From: Pseudonocardia acidicola
GTDB lineage: Bacteria > Actinomycetota > Actinomycetes > Mycobacteriales > Pseudonocardiaceae
Length of the DNA stretch: 64,000 nt
Reading direction: 5' to 3'
Assembly (NCBI RefSeq): GCF_012911935.1
Contig: NZ_JAAXLA010000019.1
Coordinates: forward strand, 36,303 to 100,302
The position numbers and the translations under genes were made by a program. The notes under the pieces were generated by a model that worked only from the letters and a program-made list of their open reading frames with translations, ran no database searches and was not told the DNA's origin. Positions 27,787 through 36,230 of this stretch are shown here, piece by piece (positions within the stretch are counted from its first letter, which is position 1; the number at the start of each line of letters is the position of its first letter).

Positions 27787-28065
27787 TCGTCCTCCCGCGC
27801 CGACCATACCGATCTCCGATCCCACCGGCCCCGCCCCGGTGCGCCGTACGGAGGGGCCGCGCTGCGGCGAACGGGTCACCCGGATGCGACCACGTGCGCG
27901 GTAATCGGCGCTCACGGCCCACGGTCCGTTCAACGCCGCTGATCGACGATTCGGCGCGGGATAGGCCGTTCGACGGCGGTATCGGACACCGGACCGGATC
28001 TACAGTGGTCATCGGAGTGACACAGAGCTTCGGTTGGGTGCGCATTGGTCAGGTCGACGGAAGGC

Positions 28066-28989
28066 ATGACGCCTGGCGATCACGTGTGCGCGGTGCCGGT
28101 CAGCGATGAACAACTCTGGGAATTGTCGGCCGAGTTCGTCGCCGACGGACTCGCCCGGAACGAACAGGTGTTCTATTTCGACGACGGGACCGCCGACTCG
28201 GTGCTCGGCCGGCTCGCCGACGACCGGATCGCCGTCGAGCAGCCGCTGCAGACCGGCCAGCTGGCGATCGTCCCGCCCGAGGTCACCCGCCTCGCCTTCC
28301 GCACCCCCATCGGCGAGGTGCAGGAAAGACTCGCCGCGCGGATCGAGGAGTCCATCGCGGCGGGCTACACCGGATTCCGGATGACCGGGCAGATGAGTTA
28401 CGGCACCGTCCAGCCCTCGGGCGCCGGCCTGGTGGAGTACGACGCCGGCCTGGACGCAGCCGTACGCGACCGGCCCGCCATCGCGCTGTGCCTCTACGAC
28501 CGGCGCCGCTACACCGATGACCAGATCGAGCAGATGCGCGCCGTGCACCGGGAGGAGCTGATGCTTCCCCCGGCCTACGACGACGGCCTGCTGCGGATCA
28601 CCCGCACCGGCCCGACCACGGCGCGGCTGGCCGGCGAGGTCGACCACAGCAACCGCCCGATGATCACCCGGCTGCTCGAGACCACGCTCGACGAGGCGCT
28701 GCGCTCGCACTCCGCGCCCACCGACATCGTGCTCAACCTGGCATCGCTGCGGTTCCTGGACGTGGCCGGCGCGGTCAGTCTGGTGCACGCGGCGGAGGCG
28801 TTCCCCAGCACCCACCGCCTGGTCCTCGCCGACGTCCGGCCGCGGGTGGTGCGAGTGCTGGACCGTTGCGGGGCGCCGTTCGCCGCCCAGCTGTCGGTGC
28901 GGGAGTTCGAGCCCCCGCTCAGCTCCGCCCACCAGCTGCCCGAGTCCTGGTCCGAGCGGGTCGCCGAGCCGCTGCGGGAGGCCCGGTGA
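28066..28989 (+). CDS. MEDS-STAS domain protein
   Basis: About 307 residues. The N-terminal MEDS domain (residues 1-165; GDHVCAVPVSDEQLWELSAEFVADGL) is the DcmR-type sensory fold found in actinobacterial regulators. The C-terminal STAS domain (about 180-280) has IVLNLASLRFLDVAGAVSLV, where anti-sigma-factor antagonists normally have a phosphorylatable Ser (DSSG); here it is DVAG, so it may be a constitutive or non-phosphorylated antagonist. It overlaps the MEDS-HATPase gene (GTGA), implying a partner-switch pair. A TTG at 28045 is an alternative start. Confidence 0.8.
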   Translation: MTPGDHVCAVPVSDEQLWELSAEFVADGLARNEQVFYFDDGTADSVLGRLADDRIAVEQPLQTGQLAIVPPEVTRLAFRTPIGEVQERLAARIEESIAAGYTGFRMTGQMSYGTVQPSGAGLVEYDAGLDAAVRDRPAIALCLYDRRRYTDDQIEQMRAVHREELMLPPAYDDGLLRITRTGPTTARLAGEVDHSNRPMITRLLETTLDEALRSHSAPTDIVLNLASLRFLDVAGAVSLVHAAEAFPSTHRLVLADVRPRVVRVLDRCGAPFAAQLSVREFEPPLSSAHQLPESWSERVAEPLREAR

Positions 28990-29939
28990 AGGTCGAGACC
29001 ACCCGGGTCGCCGCCCCGGTCCAGCTCCGGCACGCGGCCTGCTTCTTCGAGTCCGCCGAGCACCTCCTCCGCCAGGCGTTGCCGTTGGTCACCGCGGCCC
29101 TCGAACGCGGGGAGCCGGTCGCGCTGTCGGTCCGCCCGGCCACCGAGCGCGCGTTGTACGCCGCGCTCGGCGGCACCGCCGGGCTGATCGGGCTGGCCGA
29201 GCCGGACGCGGTGGCCTACGGCTCCGGGCAGACGATGGCGGCGCGGCGCGCGCGGGAGCTGCGGGAGCTGACCGGCGGCGCGGTCGCGGTCACCGTCGTC
29301 GCCGAACACAACAGCAGCCTGGATGGCTTCGACGGCCGCTACTGGACCGAGCTCGACGCGGCCGTCAACGTGGCGCTGGGTGAGCTGCCGGTCAATCTGA
29401 CCTGCTTCTACCCCGAGCTGCCGCTGCACCTGGAGATCCTGGAGGGCGCCCGGGCGAACCATCCGCTGCTGCTGGAGGACGGCGAGCTGCGGCACAACCA
29501 CGAGCACCGCGGCCCGCGCGACGTGCTCGCCGCCGCGCCGGCGGGCGCACCGATGGTGCTGGGTCCGCCGGACCTCGTCCTCGCCTACACCGCCTGGCAG
29601 CTGCACGAGGTGCGCACGGCGGTCGAGCGGCTAGCGGCGGCGGCGTCCTTCGGTGCCAGCCGCGCCGAGGACGTCGTGCTGGCGATCAACGAGGTGGCGA
29701 CGAACGCCGTCGAGCACGGCACCAGCGAGGCGCAGGTGTGGCTGTGGAGCTCCGCGGAGGGCCTCGTGTGCGAGGTGCACGACGGGGGCACCCTGACCGA
29801 GCCGCTGCCCGGCCTGCGCGCGCCGCACCCGTCGGAGCCGCGCGGGCGGGGCGTGTGGATCGCGCGGCAGCTCTGCGATCTGCTCCACGTCTGGCGGGAC
29901 GGTGAGGGGACCCACGTCCGAATGCATGCAGCCCGTTGA
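28986..29939 (+). CDS. MEDS domain protein with anti-sigma HATPase domain
   Basis: About 317 residues. Residues 10-175 form a MEDS-like sensor domain; residues 190-310 form an RsbW-type GHKL kinase with N-box LAINEVATNAVEHGTS and G1-box CEVHDGG, and GRGVWIARQLCD as G2. It would act as a sensory anti-sigma factor or kinase. The GTG start overlaps the MEDS-STAS stop, so the two are made together: a predicted antagonist with its kinase. Confidence 0.82.
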   Translation: MKVETTRVAAPVQLRHAACFFESAEHLLRQALPLVTAALERGEPVALSVRPATERALYAALGGTAGLIGLAEPDAVAYGSGQTMAARRARELRELTGGAVAVTVVAEHNSSLDGFDGRYWTELDAAVNVALGELPVNLTCFYPELPLHLEILEGARANHPLLLEDGELRHNHEHRGPRDVLAAAPAGAPMVLGPPDLVLAYTAWQLHEVRTAVERLAAAASFGASRAEDVVLAINEVATNAVEHGTSEAQVWLWSSAEGLVCEVHDGGTLTEPLPGLRAPHPSEPRGRGVWIARQLCDLLHVWRDGEGTHVRMHAAR

Positions 29940-30103
29940 GTTAAGATCGTTGCGACGTCACCCGGACGGCCGTACATGGGCTCGAACTGTGACGAAACAG
30001 CCCCTTGGCAAGCGGTGTGACCCGGAGAACACTCTCTGGCGGACTCGGGCGCCACGAGGCTTGCGGACGGGTCACAATAGCGTTCCACCACCTGGGGATA
30101 CCC

Positions 30104-30967
30104 ATGCCTGACGATCAGCGAGGACCTCGCACGCCACGGCCGCAGCACCGGTTGACGGTGCTCGGGTCATTCACCCTCACCTCCGACGGCACCACCGTGC
30201 CGTTGACCGTCGATGCCCGCCGGGTCGTCGCTTACCTGGCTGTTCACCCCCGCCCCCAGCCGCGTCTCGCGCTGGCCGCCGACCTGTGGCCGGGGGTCCC
30301 CGCGGACGCCGCGCAGCGCCTGCTCGACGAGGCCCTCGTCGCGATCGACGTACCCGGGCTGCTCGCCGCCGCCGACACTGCGGACGGCGCCCCGCTGGCC
30401 CTGGCCGCCGACGTCGAGGTCGACCTCGCCGAGGCGATGACGCTGGTCCGGGGGCTGCCCGAGCGGCCCGCACCGGATCTGGCCGAGATCGAACCGCTCT
30501 GCGCGGACATCCTGCCGTCGTGGACCTCGTCCTGGATCGCCGTCGAGCGCGAGCGGTTCCGGCAGATCCGGCTGCACGCTCTGGAGGAGCTGAGCCTGCA
30601 GTTGACCGCGGCCGGCCGGCACGACGACGCCATCGAGGTCGGTCAGGCCGCGGTGCGCGCCGCGCCGAGCCGGGAGAGCGCCCGCCGGGTGCTCATCGAG
30701 GCCCACCTCGCCCAGGGCAACATCGCAGCCGCGGTGGCCGCGTACGACGAGTACCAGGAGCTGCTGCGGTCCAGCATCGGCGGCCCGGTGGCGTCCGCGC
30801 TGGACAGCATCCTTCCGCCGTCCCCGGCGTGGCCGGTGGTGCGTGGCTTCCGCCGCCCGGTGCAGCGCTCCGCGGTCGCGCTGCCGGGACTGCGCTCGAT
30901 CCGCAATGCGCCGACGTTCTCGCGGCGGCTGGTGACCGGCGGTTCGGTGCCCGGCACCGCGCGCTGA
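30104..30967 (+). CDS. BTAD (bacterial transcriptional activator domain) regulator
   Basis: About 287 residues. An N-terminal winged-helix-like segment (LTVLGSFTLTSDGTTVPLTVDARRVVAYLAVHP) resembles the OmpR-type DNA-binding domain of SARP proteins. It is followed by a BTAD TPR-like domain (about 110-245; EELSLQLTAAGRHDDAIEVGQAAVRAAPSRESARRVLIEAHLAQGN). No ATPase or receiver is attached. It lies 164 bp after the MEDS pair and could be an output regulator for it; target unknown. A strong terminator follows. Confidence 0.8.
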   Translation: MPDDQRGPRTPRPQHRLTVLGSFTLTSDGTTVPLTVDARRVVAYLAVHPRPQPRLALAADLWPGVPADAAQRLLDEALVAIDVPGLLAAADTADGAPLALAADVEVDLAEAMTLVRGLPERPAPDLAEIEPLCADILPSWTSSWIAVERERFRQIRLHALEELSLQLTAAGRHDDAIEVGQAAVRAAPSRESARRVLIEAHLAQGNIAAAVAAYDEYQELLRSSIGGPVASALDSILPPSPAWPVVRGFRRPVQRSAVALPGLRSIRNAPTFSRRLVTGGSVPGTAR

Positions 30968-31000
30968 GCGCACCGGCGTCACACCACACACCACACAGCT

Positions 31001-31035
31001 GCGGGCCCGGTGACCGGATCGGTCACCGGGCCCGC
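31001..31035. terminator. Bidirectional terminator hairpin
   Basis: A 15-bp perfect stem, GCGGGCCCGGTGACC (31001-31015) and its complement (31021-31035), with a 5-nt loop lies between the convergent BTAD and small membrane protein genes. Confidence 0.8.
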
Positions 31036-31054
31036 GTGCGTGTGTGCCGGCCGG

Positions 31055-31303
31055 TCATCGTCGGCGGTACCCCGCGCGCCGGCGCAGCGTCCAGGTCAGG
31101 TCGACCGCAGCGAAGATCGCCAGCACGGCGAGGGCCACCCCGAAGAAGCCGAAGCCCCCGGCGAAGACGAAGCCGGCGGCCACCACGAACATGACCGTCG
31201 ATCCGGCGGAGAGCCAGATACGCAGGGTGAGCAGGCGCCGCTCGTCGTCCCGGCCGAGGGCCGCTGCCGGTGGGCGGAGGGGATCGGGTGCAGCAGCGTC
31301 CAT
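31055..31303 (-). CDS. Small two-helix membrane protein
   Basis: An 82-residue protein with two predicted helices (about residues 27-48 and 50-70) and basic ends, finishing in RRRAGYRRR. It follows the RsbW-like gene on the same strand after 39 bp, so they may be co-transcribed. Family not recognised. Confidence 0.6.
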   Translation of the reverse strand: MDAAAPDPLRPPAAALGRDDERRLLTLRIWLSAGSTVMFVVAAGFVFAGGFGFFGVALAVLAIFAAVDLTWTLRRRAGYRRR

Positions 31304-31342
31304 GCCCCCGCATACCCGATCGGGTGCGGGCCGAACCGGGTG

Positions 31343-31813
31343 TCAACCGGGGAGCGCGATCTCGAAGCAGACATCGGTGCCGCCCCCGGTCACGGACACG
31401 GACACGTGCTCGGCGAGCTCGTGGATGAGGATGAGCCCGCGGCCGCGGTGCCCCTTGCGCAGCGGTGTCGGCCGCCAGCGGCCCCGGTCGGCCACCCGGG
31501 CGGCGACCACCGGATGCGCTCCCGCGGTCCCCGTACCCCGGATCTCGAGGACAACCTCGATGAGTCCGGCCGCCTGCCCGCGGTAGGCGTGCTCGATGCC
31601 GTTGGCCGCGGCCTCGCCCACCGCGAGTTGCAGATCGATGAGGACCTCGTCGGGGATACCGGCGGACTGCGCCCACTCACCGATGGCGGCCCGCATCCGG
31701 CTCAGTTCCCGGGGATCGGCCGGGTGCCGCAACCGCAGCGCCGAAGCGCCGCCGACGGCGGCCAACGCCCGCACGCGTTCGTCGTGCGTTCCTCCCGGAC
31801 CGTGCCGGCTCAC
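31343..31813 (-). CDS. RsbW-like ATP-binding anti-sigma factor
   Basis: A 156-residue GHKL-ATPase with N-box LQLAVGEAAANGIEHAYRG, G1 VADRGRW and G2 HRGRGLILIHELAEHV, the pattern of stand-alone anti-sigma serine kinases. It likely binds a SigB/F-group factor, such as the one encoded at 49838, or an antagonist such as the MEDS-STAS protein. The start is a GTG. Upstream are two adjacent 17-bp repeats. Confidence 0.85.
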   Translation of the reverse strand: MSRHGPGGTHDERVRALAAVGGASALRLRHPADPRELSRMRAAIGEWAQSAGIPDEVLIDLQLAVGEAAANGIEHAYRGQAAGLIEVVLEIRGTGTAGAHPVVAARVADRGRWRPTPLRKGHRGRGLILIHELAEHVSVSVTGGGTDVCFEIALPG

Positions 31814-31822
31814 TCCGGCGGC

Positions 31823-31856
31823 CCCGCTGTCCTGATCATCCCGCCGTCCTGATCAT
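31823..31856. repeat. 17-bp direct repeat, two copies, upstream of rsbW-like gene
   Basis: Two adjacent 17-bp units, CCCGCTGTCCTGATCAT (31823-31839) and CCCGCCGTCCTGATCAT (31840-31856), differ at one base and each contain the TGATCA palindrome. On the minus strand each carries an ATG; the proximal one begins a 9-codon frame ending at the gene's GTG start. Promoter-proximal position suggests operator or leader function. Confidence 0.5.
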
Positions 31857-31984
31857 GTAGCCCCCCGAACTTCGCGGTCTGCCGTCATGAGGAGTTATCC
31901 CGGTCGCCGGATCGGTCAAACACGGGGTGACCGGTCGATGGCGACGCCGGTATGAGCACAGCCACGGATGGGTACCTGCCGATC

Positions 31985-32311
31985 ATGGGTTCTCCGACGA
32001 AGAAACCGAGCACGGGTGAGCTGAGCGGGCCGCTGAAGATCGCCTACAAACCGGTCGGACTGTTGTCCGGGGTGATCGGCGGTGTGCTGGCGGGTCAGGT
32101 GTTCGCCGTGATCTGGAAGCGGATCTCCCACGAGGACGACACGCCCGCCCCGCTGTCGGAGGACTACAGCACACGCGAGGTGCTGTTCGCGGCGGCGTTG
32201 CAGGGCGCGGTGTTCGGGCTGGTGAAGACGGCGGTGGACCGCTACGGCATGAAGGCGTTCCGCCGCTTCGTGGACAAGCCCCGGCCCCCGTCGGACCGGA
32301 TGGCCCGCTAG
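31985..32311 (+). CDS. DUF4235 membrane protein
   Basis: About 108 residues with the DUF4235 pattern: LKIAYKPVGLLSGVIGGVLAGQVFAVIWKRI, REVLFAAALQGAVFGLVKTAVDRYG, two membrane helices with a short acidic loop between. Function unknown. An in-frame ATG at 31952 would add 11 residues. I prefer 31985 because a GTAT-N16-GGGTAC box (31950-31975), like the SigB/F-type promoters at 49.8-52 kb, lies about 9 bp before it; that promoter call is weak. Confidence 0.75.
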   Translation: MGSPTKKPSTGELSGPLKIAYKPVGLLSGVIGGVLAGQVFAVIWKRISHEDDTPAPLSEDYSTREVLFAAALQGAVFGLVKTAVDRYGMKAFRRFVDKPRPPSDRMAR

Positions 32312-32374
32312 CCCGGCCGAGGCGGACGGCCGGCCACCGTGGCGGCCGACCCGTCCGCCTCCACCGGCTGCGCG

Positions 32375-33169
32375 CTAGGTGTGGAAGCGCGGCGCCCGCT
32401 TCTCGACGAACGCCGTCAGGCCCTCGGCGCCCTCCGGTCCTGCGGCGCTGGCCGAGATCGACGCGGCCTCCGCGTCGAGCTGGGTGGCCAGGTCGTTGTC
32501 CCAGGTCGCCGCGAGCAGCCGCTTGATCCGGCCCAGCGCGGCGGTCGGCCCCTGGGCCACCCGGTGGGCGGTGTGCTCGGCCTCGGCGAGCACGTCGGCG
32601 TCGTCGACCACGGTGGTGAAGATGCCCGCCGCGCAGGCGGTCTCGGCGTCGAGCACCTGGTCGGTGAGCAGGATGTGCCGGGCCCGGCCGGCTCCCACGA
32701 TCCGCGGCAGTGTCCAGCTCATCCCGCCGTCGGGCGAGAACCCGATGCCCGGGTAGGCCGGCCGGATTCGCGTCGATCGGCCCGCGACCGCCAGGTCCGT
32801 CGCGCACACGATGCTCATCCCGGCCCCGGCCGCCCAGCCGGGGACCCCGGCCACCGTCGGTACCGGGCAGTTCACCAGTGCCTGCAGGAAGACGTGGAAC
32901 GTGTCGGCCAACTCGCGGACGTAGCCGCCCCGGTCGCTCGCCGACTCGAACGCGCGCACGTTTCCGCCGGTGCAGAAGCTGGCGCCCTCACCCGTCAACA
33001 GCACCGCGCCGATCCCGTCCGGGTCGGCCGGGTCGGCGGCCGCCAGCTCCGCCAGCGCCGGGCCCGCCTCGGCCAGCGCCTCGCCGTCGAGGGTGCCGTG
33101 CTTGCCACGCGTGATACGGCAGCGCAGCACCCGCCCGTCGCGACTGACCGCCGGGCCGGTGTCGCTCAT
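32375..33169 (-). CDS. Enoyl-CoA hydratase/isomerase family protein
   Basis: A 264-residue crotonase-fold protein. The CoA oxyanion motifs are GASFCTGGNVRAF and AGVPGWAAGAGMSIVCATDLAVA, and the C-terminal helix segment with VEKRAPRF is normal. The Glu residues of classic hydratases are not clearly both present, so isomerase, dehalogenase or thioesterase-type chemistry is possible. The ATG overlaps the TGA of the upstream SDR gene (ATGA), forming a two-gene operon likely in lipid or steroid side-chain catabolism. Confidence 0.87.
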   Translation of the reverse strand: MSDTGPAVSRDGRVLRCRITRGKHGTLDGEALAEAGPALAELAAADPADPDGIGAVLLTGEGASFCTGGNVRAFESASDRGGYVRELADTFHVFLQALVNCPVPTVAGVPGWAAGAGMSIVCATDLAVAGRSTRIRPAYPGIGFSPDGGMSWTLPRIVGAGRARHILLTDQVLDAETACAAGIFTTVVDDADVLAEAEHTAHRVAQGPTAALGRIKRLLAATWDNDLATQLDAEAASISASAAGPEGAEGLTAFVEKRAPRFHT

Positions 33170-34002
33170 ACCGGGTCCACGAAGAAGTCGAGCTCCGGGT
33201 CGTTCCCGCCGCCGTACCGGGACAGGTCGGTGATCCCGTCCTCGGCCAGCACGTCGACGTCGATGAAGGTCTGCCCGGTCACGTGAACGGGCCGCGACAG
33301 CACGGAGACGGCGGCGTCGGCCATGATCTCGGGTGTGCGGGACCGGGCCGCCGCCTGCTCGCCGCCGAGCAGGTTGATCACGGCGGCGGTGGCGATGGTG
33401 GTCTGCGGCCACAGGCAGTTCGCGGCGATGCCGGCGTCGGCGAACTCGGCGGCCCAGCCCAGCGTCAGCAGCGACATGCCGTACTTGGACAGCATGTATG
33501 CCGGGAACTTGCCCAGCCAGTGCGGTGCCAGGTTGATCGGCGGGGAGAGCGTGAGGATGCGGGCGTGGCCGGACTCGCGCAGGTGCGGCAACGCGGTGCT
33601 GGTGAGCACGAACGTGCCGCGGGAGTTGATCTGCTGCATCAGGTCGTAGCGCTTGACCGGGAGGTCGGCGGTGCCTGCGGTGTTCAGCGCGCTGGCGTTG
33701 TTGACCACGATGTCGATCCCGCCGAAGCGCTCCGCCGCGGTGGCGACCGCGCGGGCGACGTCCTCCTCCTTGCGCACGTCACCGACGACGGCGACGGCCT
33801 TGCCGCCGGCCGCCTCGATCTCCTCGACCGCGGTGTGCACGGTGCCGGGCAGTCGCGGGTCGGGCTGGTCGGTCTTGGCCAGCAGCGCCACATTGGCGCC
33901 GAGCCGGCCAGCGGCCACCGCGATGGCCAGGCCGATCCCCCGGCTGCCGCCCGACATGATGATCGTGCGGCCCTGCAGGGCCGTCTGGTCCGACTGCGTC
34001 AT
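33166..34002 (-). CDS. SDR-family oxidoreductase (HSDL2-like)
   Basis: A 278-residue SDR. The cofactor loop is IIMSGGSRGIGLAIAVAAG, followed by VVNNASAL and the YMLSKYG catalytic motif. SINSRGTF-like QQINSRGTFVLTS and the INLAPHWLGKFPAYMLSKYGM region match the hydroxysteroid dehydrogenase-like 2 (HSDL2) group rather than ordinary ketoreductases. A GGAGGGAG ribosome-binding site fixes the ATG at 34002. Co-translated with the enoyl-CoA hydratase. Confidence 0.87.
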   Translation of the reverse strand: MTQSDQTALQGRTIIMSGGSRGIGLAIAVAAGRLGANVALLAKTDQPDPRLPGTVHTAVEEIEAAGGKAVAVVGDVRKEEDVARAVATAAERFGGIDIVVNNASALNTAGTADLPVKRYDLMQQINSRGTFVLTSTALPHLRESGHARILTLSPPINLAPHWLGKFPAYMLSKYGMSLLTLGWAAEFADAGIAANCLWPQTTIATAAVINLLGGEQAAARSRTPEIMADAAVSVLSRPVHVTGQTFIDVDVLAEDGITDLSRYGGGNDPELDFFVDPV

Positions 34003-34070
34003 CGTCGCTCCCTCCGCTGGGGCGCCGTCGCCCCATCTGTCGTCCTCGGAGACTAGGGCTCGCGAGCGAT

Positions 34071-34090
34071 AGCAGTCAGAGCTGACTGCT
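34071..34090. promoter_or_regulatory. 20-bp palindrome upstream of the SDR/ECH operon
   Basis: AGCAGTCA-GAGC-TGACTGCT (8-bp perfect arms, 4-bp spacer) lies 69 bp before the SDR start, in promoter position, and fits a TetR- or FadR-type operator. No regulator gene is adjacent. Confidence 0.5.
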
Positions 34091-34216
34091 GTGATCCGTG
34101 TCGGCGCTTCCGCCCGATCGGGACAAGGGTGTCTCACCCCCCGATCGGGTGTCATCCCGCACATCAGGTTGTTCGGGCCCGCGGCGCGGCGGGTGGTCGA
34201 GGATCAGCAGGCGGCG

Positions 34217-34560
34217 ATGACCCAACCTCTCGAGTGAGCCGACTACCAGGGACGATCGCTCAGGGACGATCGCTCAGGGACGATCGCTCAGGGACGATCG
34301 CTCTACGAGCAGGACGACGCCGTCGTCGGCGTCATCGAGGACTTCTCCATCGACCTCGACGGCGGCGAGGCCGCCCGGGTGCTCGTCTCCCCGGACCCAC
34401 GGCACAGCGCTCCTTCGTCCCGCTGCGTGAGGCGCGGGCTCGCGGGGCCGGTGGCGAGGAGGCCGCTATCCCCGCGACGTCGGGCCCCGGCGCGGGGCCA
34501 CCTCGGCCCGGTCGGCCGGCGCCACCACCCGGCGACGTCCGTCCTGCCACTGCACCGTGA
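34217..34560 (+). pseudogene. Degenerate PRC-barrel domain gene
   Basis: From the ATG at 34217 the frame reads MTQPLE, then a TGA (34235), then ADYQGRS. After a repeat expansion it continues as LYEQDDAVVGVIEDFSID and GGEAARVLVSPDP, and then shifts by one base into RSFVPLREARARG. PRC-barrel proteins normally read GRxLYDxDGxxVGxVEDVxxD and end in FVPLREAR, so the parts are in order but broken by a stop and a -1 frameshift in a CCC run (about 34400). The extra three 14-bp repeat copies (42 bp) keep frame. The 3' end overlaps the convergent gene at 34466. Confidence 0.65.
34247..34302. repeat. 14-bp tandem repeat, four perfect copies
   Basis: CAGGGACGATCGCT is repeated four times without a mismatch or gap (34247, 34261, 34275, 34289). 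It duplicates the QGRS(L) codons of the PRC-barrel remnant. Perfect identity indicates a recent slippage expansion. CGATCG gives each unit a small palindrome. Confidence 0.9.
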
Positions 34561-35488
34561 GCACCCGGTGCCCGACCTGGCGGCCGGTCACCGGGTCCAG
34601 CCGGAACCGGTCGAACAGCGTGGTGGTGTCCAGCGCCCGGGCCGCGGCCAGCAGGGCGGCGTCGTCGGTGGTGCCGGCGTCGCGCCGGCAGCGCGCGGCG
34701 ACGAGCCCGGCGGCGAACGCCTGCGCTGCGGGGTACGGGGGCTCGGCGCCGGTGCGGCGACGGTACGCGGCGACGAACTGTGCCGCCGTCGGACCCTCGT
34801 CCGGGCGCGGCGGCGCGGTCTCCGGGAGCCATTGGGCAGGCCCGAAGAGCCCCTCCCGCCGCTCCCCCAGCCCGGCCAGCACCTCGTCGACCCCGGCGCC
34901 GACGAACACCGCCGCCCGCCACCGGCCGGGCAACAGGGCCTCGGCGGTGGCACGCTCGGCGGCGAAGTCGCCGGCCACCAGCAACACCTGGTCGGTGGTG
35001 TCGGCGGGGGCGGGGCCCGGCAGCACGGCCCGCTGTACCGGCAGCCCGAGCCGCCCCGCAGCGGCCGCTGCGCCGTCGGCCACGGCGCGGCCGAACCCGG
35101 TGTCGCCGTGGCGCAGCACCACCCCCGCCGGGGGCGGGTCCCCGACGGCGACCAGCCGCAGGGCCCCGACCAGGTAGTCCTGCGCCGGGGCGAGCACGTC
35201 GACCAGGTTCGCCGCGTCGGCGCGGGCCCCGCCGTGGTTCCACAGTGTTCGCTCGGTCGCGGCGGCCACGGCACGCGTCGGTCCGCTGCCGTAGGGCGCG
35301 AAGAGCAGGTCCGGGTGGTCGCGCTCGGCGCGACGCAGCGCGGCGACCGGGTCGGGATGGGCATCGTGCACATCGAGCCGGACCGGCTCCGCCGCGGACT
35401 CGGCCCACAGCCACAGCGCCGTCGCCCCGGCACCGCCGTAGCCGGCCAGCGGACCGGACAGCGGGGTGACCAGCGCGGCGCGGATCAA
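34466..35488 (-). CDS. Periplasmic-binding-protein-like (type 1) protein without signal peptide
   Basis: About 340 residues resembling branched-chain amino acid ABC receptors (Leu/Ile/Val-binding type): RAALVTPLSGPLAGYG at the start, VGALRLVAVGD, VVLRHGDTGFGRAVADG, FVAAYRRRTGAEPPYPAAQAFAAGLVA. There is no signal peptide or lipobox: the fold begins at residue 3. The TTG start overlaps the stop of the cofD remnant (TTGA), so the protein may act in the cytoplasm as a ligand sensor, or be a receptor that lost its N-terminus. No permease or ATPase genes are nearby. Confidence 0.6.
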   Translation of the reverse strand: MIRAALVTPLSGPLAGYGGAGATALWLWAESAAEPVRLDVHDAHPDPVAALRRAERDHPDLLFAPYGSGPTRAVAAATERTLWNHGGARADAANLVDVLAPAQDYLVGALRLVAVGDPPPAGVVLRHGDTGFGRAVADGAAAAAGRLGLPVQRAVLPGPAPADTTDQVLLVAGDFAAERATAEALLPGRWRAAVFVGAGVDEVLAGLGERREGLFGPAQWLPETAPPRPDEGPTAAQFVAAYRRRTGAEPPYPAAQAFAAGLVAARCRRDAGTTDDAALLAAARALDTTTLFDRFRLDPVTGRQVGHRVLTVQWQDGRRRVVAPADRAEVAPRRGPTSRG

Positions 35489-36212
35489 CGCGGCACCCCG
35501 AGCACCGCATCGACCAGCCCGGCCCCGGGCGCCCCGCCGTGCAGCAGCGTCGCCGCCGCGACCGGCGTCATCCCGTACCCGGCAACGGCGTCGGCCTCCG
35601 CCACGTCGGCGGTGTCGATCACGCACCGCTCGCACAGCCCGGTGTAGAGCCCCGCGACCCCGGCGGCGGTGGCCGGGACCCCGATCGCGGCGAGCAGCGC
35701 GTCGCGGACGCCGGGCAGCACCAGGATCGGGCCCACGCCGGCCACCGGGTTGCTCGGTCCCAGCACGACGACGTCGGCGCCGTCGTCGGTGGTCACCCGT
35801 GTGATCACCTCGGTCTCCGTCATCGCAGCACCACGGCATCGACCTGCATCGCCGCGGCCGGCGCCCGGGTCACCGCTGCCGGCCCGGCCCCGAACCGCAG
35901 CATCGCGGTGCGCCGCAGGTGGGTCGCCAGGTCGAGGTCCCCGGGGTTGAACCAGACCTCCTCCCCGAGACCGGGCAGCGCATCCATGCACCGCCAGGTC
36001 TCCCCGCGCACCCCGGCCACGTTCGGCGTCCTGCCGCCCGGACAACGCGCAGAGGATGGTGTCGATGTCGGGCAGACCCGCAGCACGTGGATCCACAGGT
36101 CGTCGGCGGTGTCGACGACCAGCGTCAGGCTCGGCGCCCCGACGGCGGCGGCCAGCGCCCGCCACAGCCGGGAGGCGCCGATGCCTCCGCCGAGCCCGAC
36201 GACCCGGGTCAT
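35485..36212 (-). pseudogene. cofD: Decayed cofD (2-phospho-L-lactate transferase)
   Basis: CofD/FbiA makes the dehydro-F420-0 precursor of coenzyme F420. Homologous pieces lie in order but in different frames: RVVGLGGGIGASRLWRAL and VDTADDLWIHVLRVC from the ATG at 36212; DIDTILCALSGRQDAERG in the next frame; back to VRGETWRCM and WFNPGDLDLATHLRRT; a stop near 35820; then MTETEVITRVTTDDG and DVVVLGPSNPVAGVGPILVLPG; and GVPATAAGVAGLYTGLCE. The lesions are at least three frameshifts and two internal deletions of roughly 30-45 codons each. It is 19 bp downstream of fgd in the same orientation. An intact copy elsewhere would be needed for F420 synthesis. Confidence 0.75.
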
Positions 36213-36230
36213 GCAGTCATCGCTCCCCGC

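Noticed and set aside
34112..34150. Repeated CCCGATCGGG palindromes as a terminator
   Set aside because: Each half is self-palindromic, distance and context do not fit a gene end, and both neighbouring genes start away from it.
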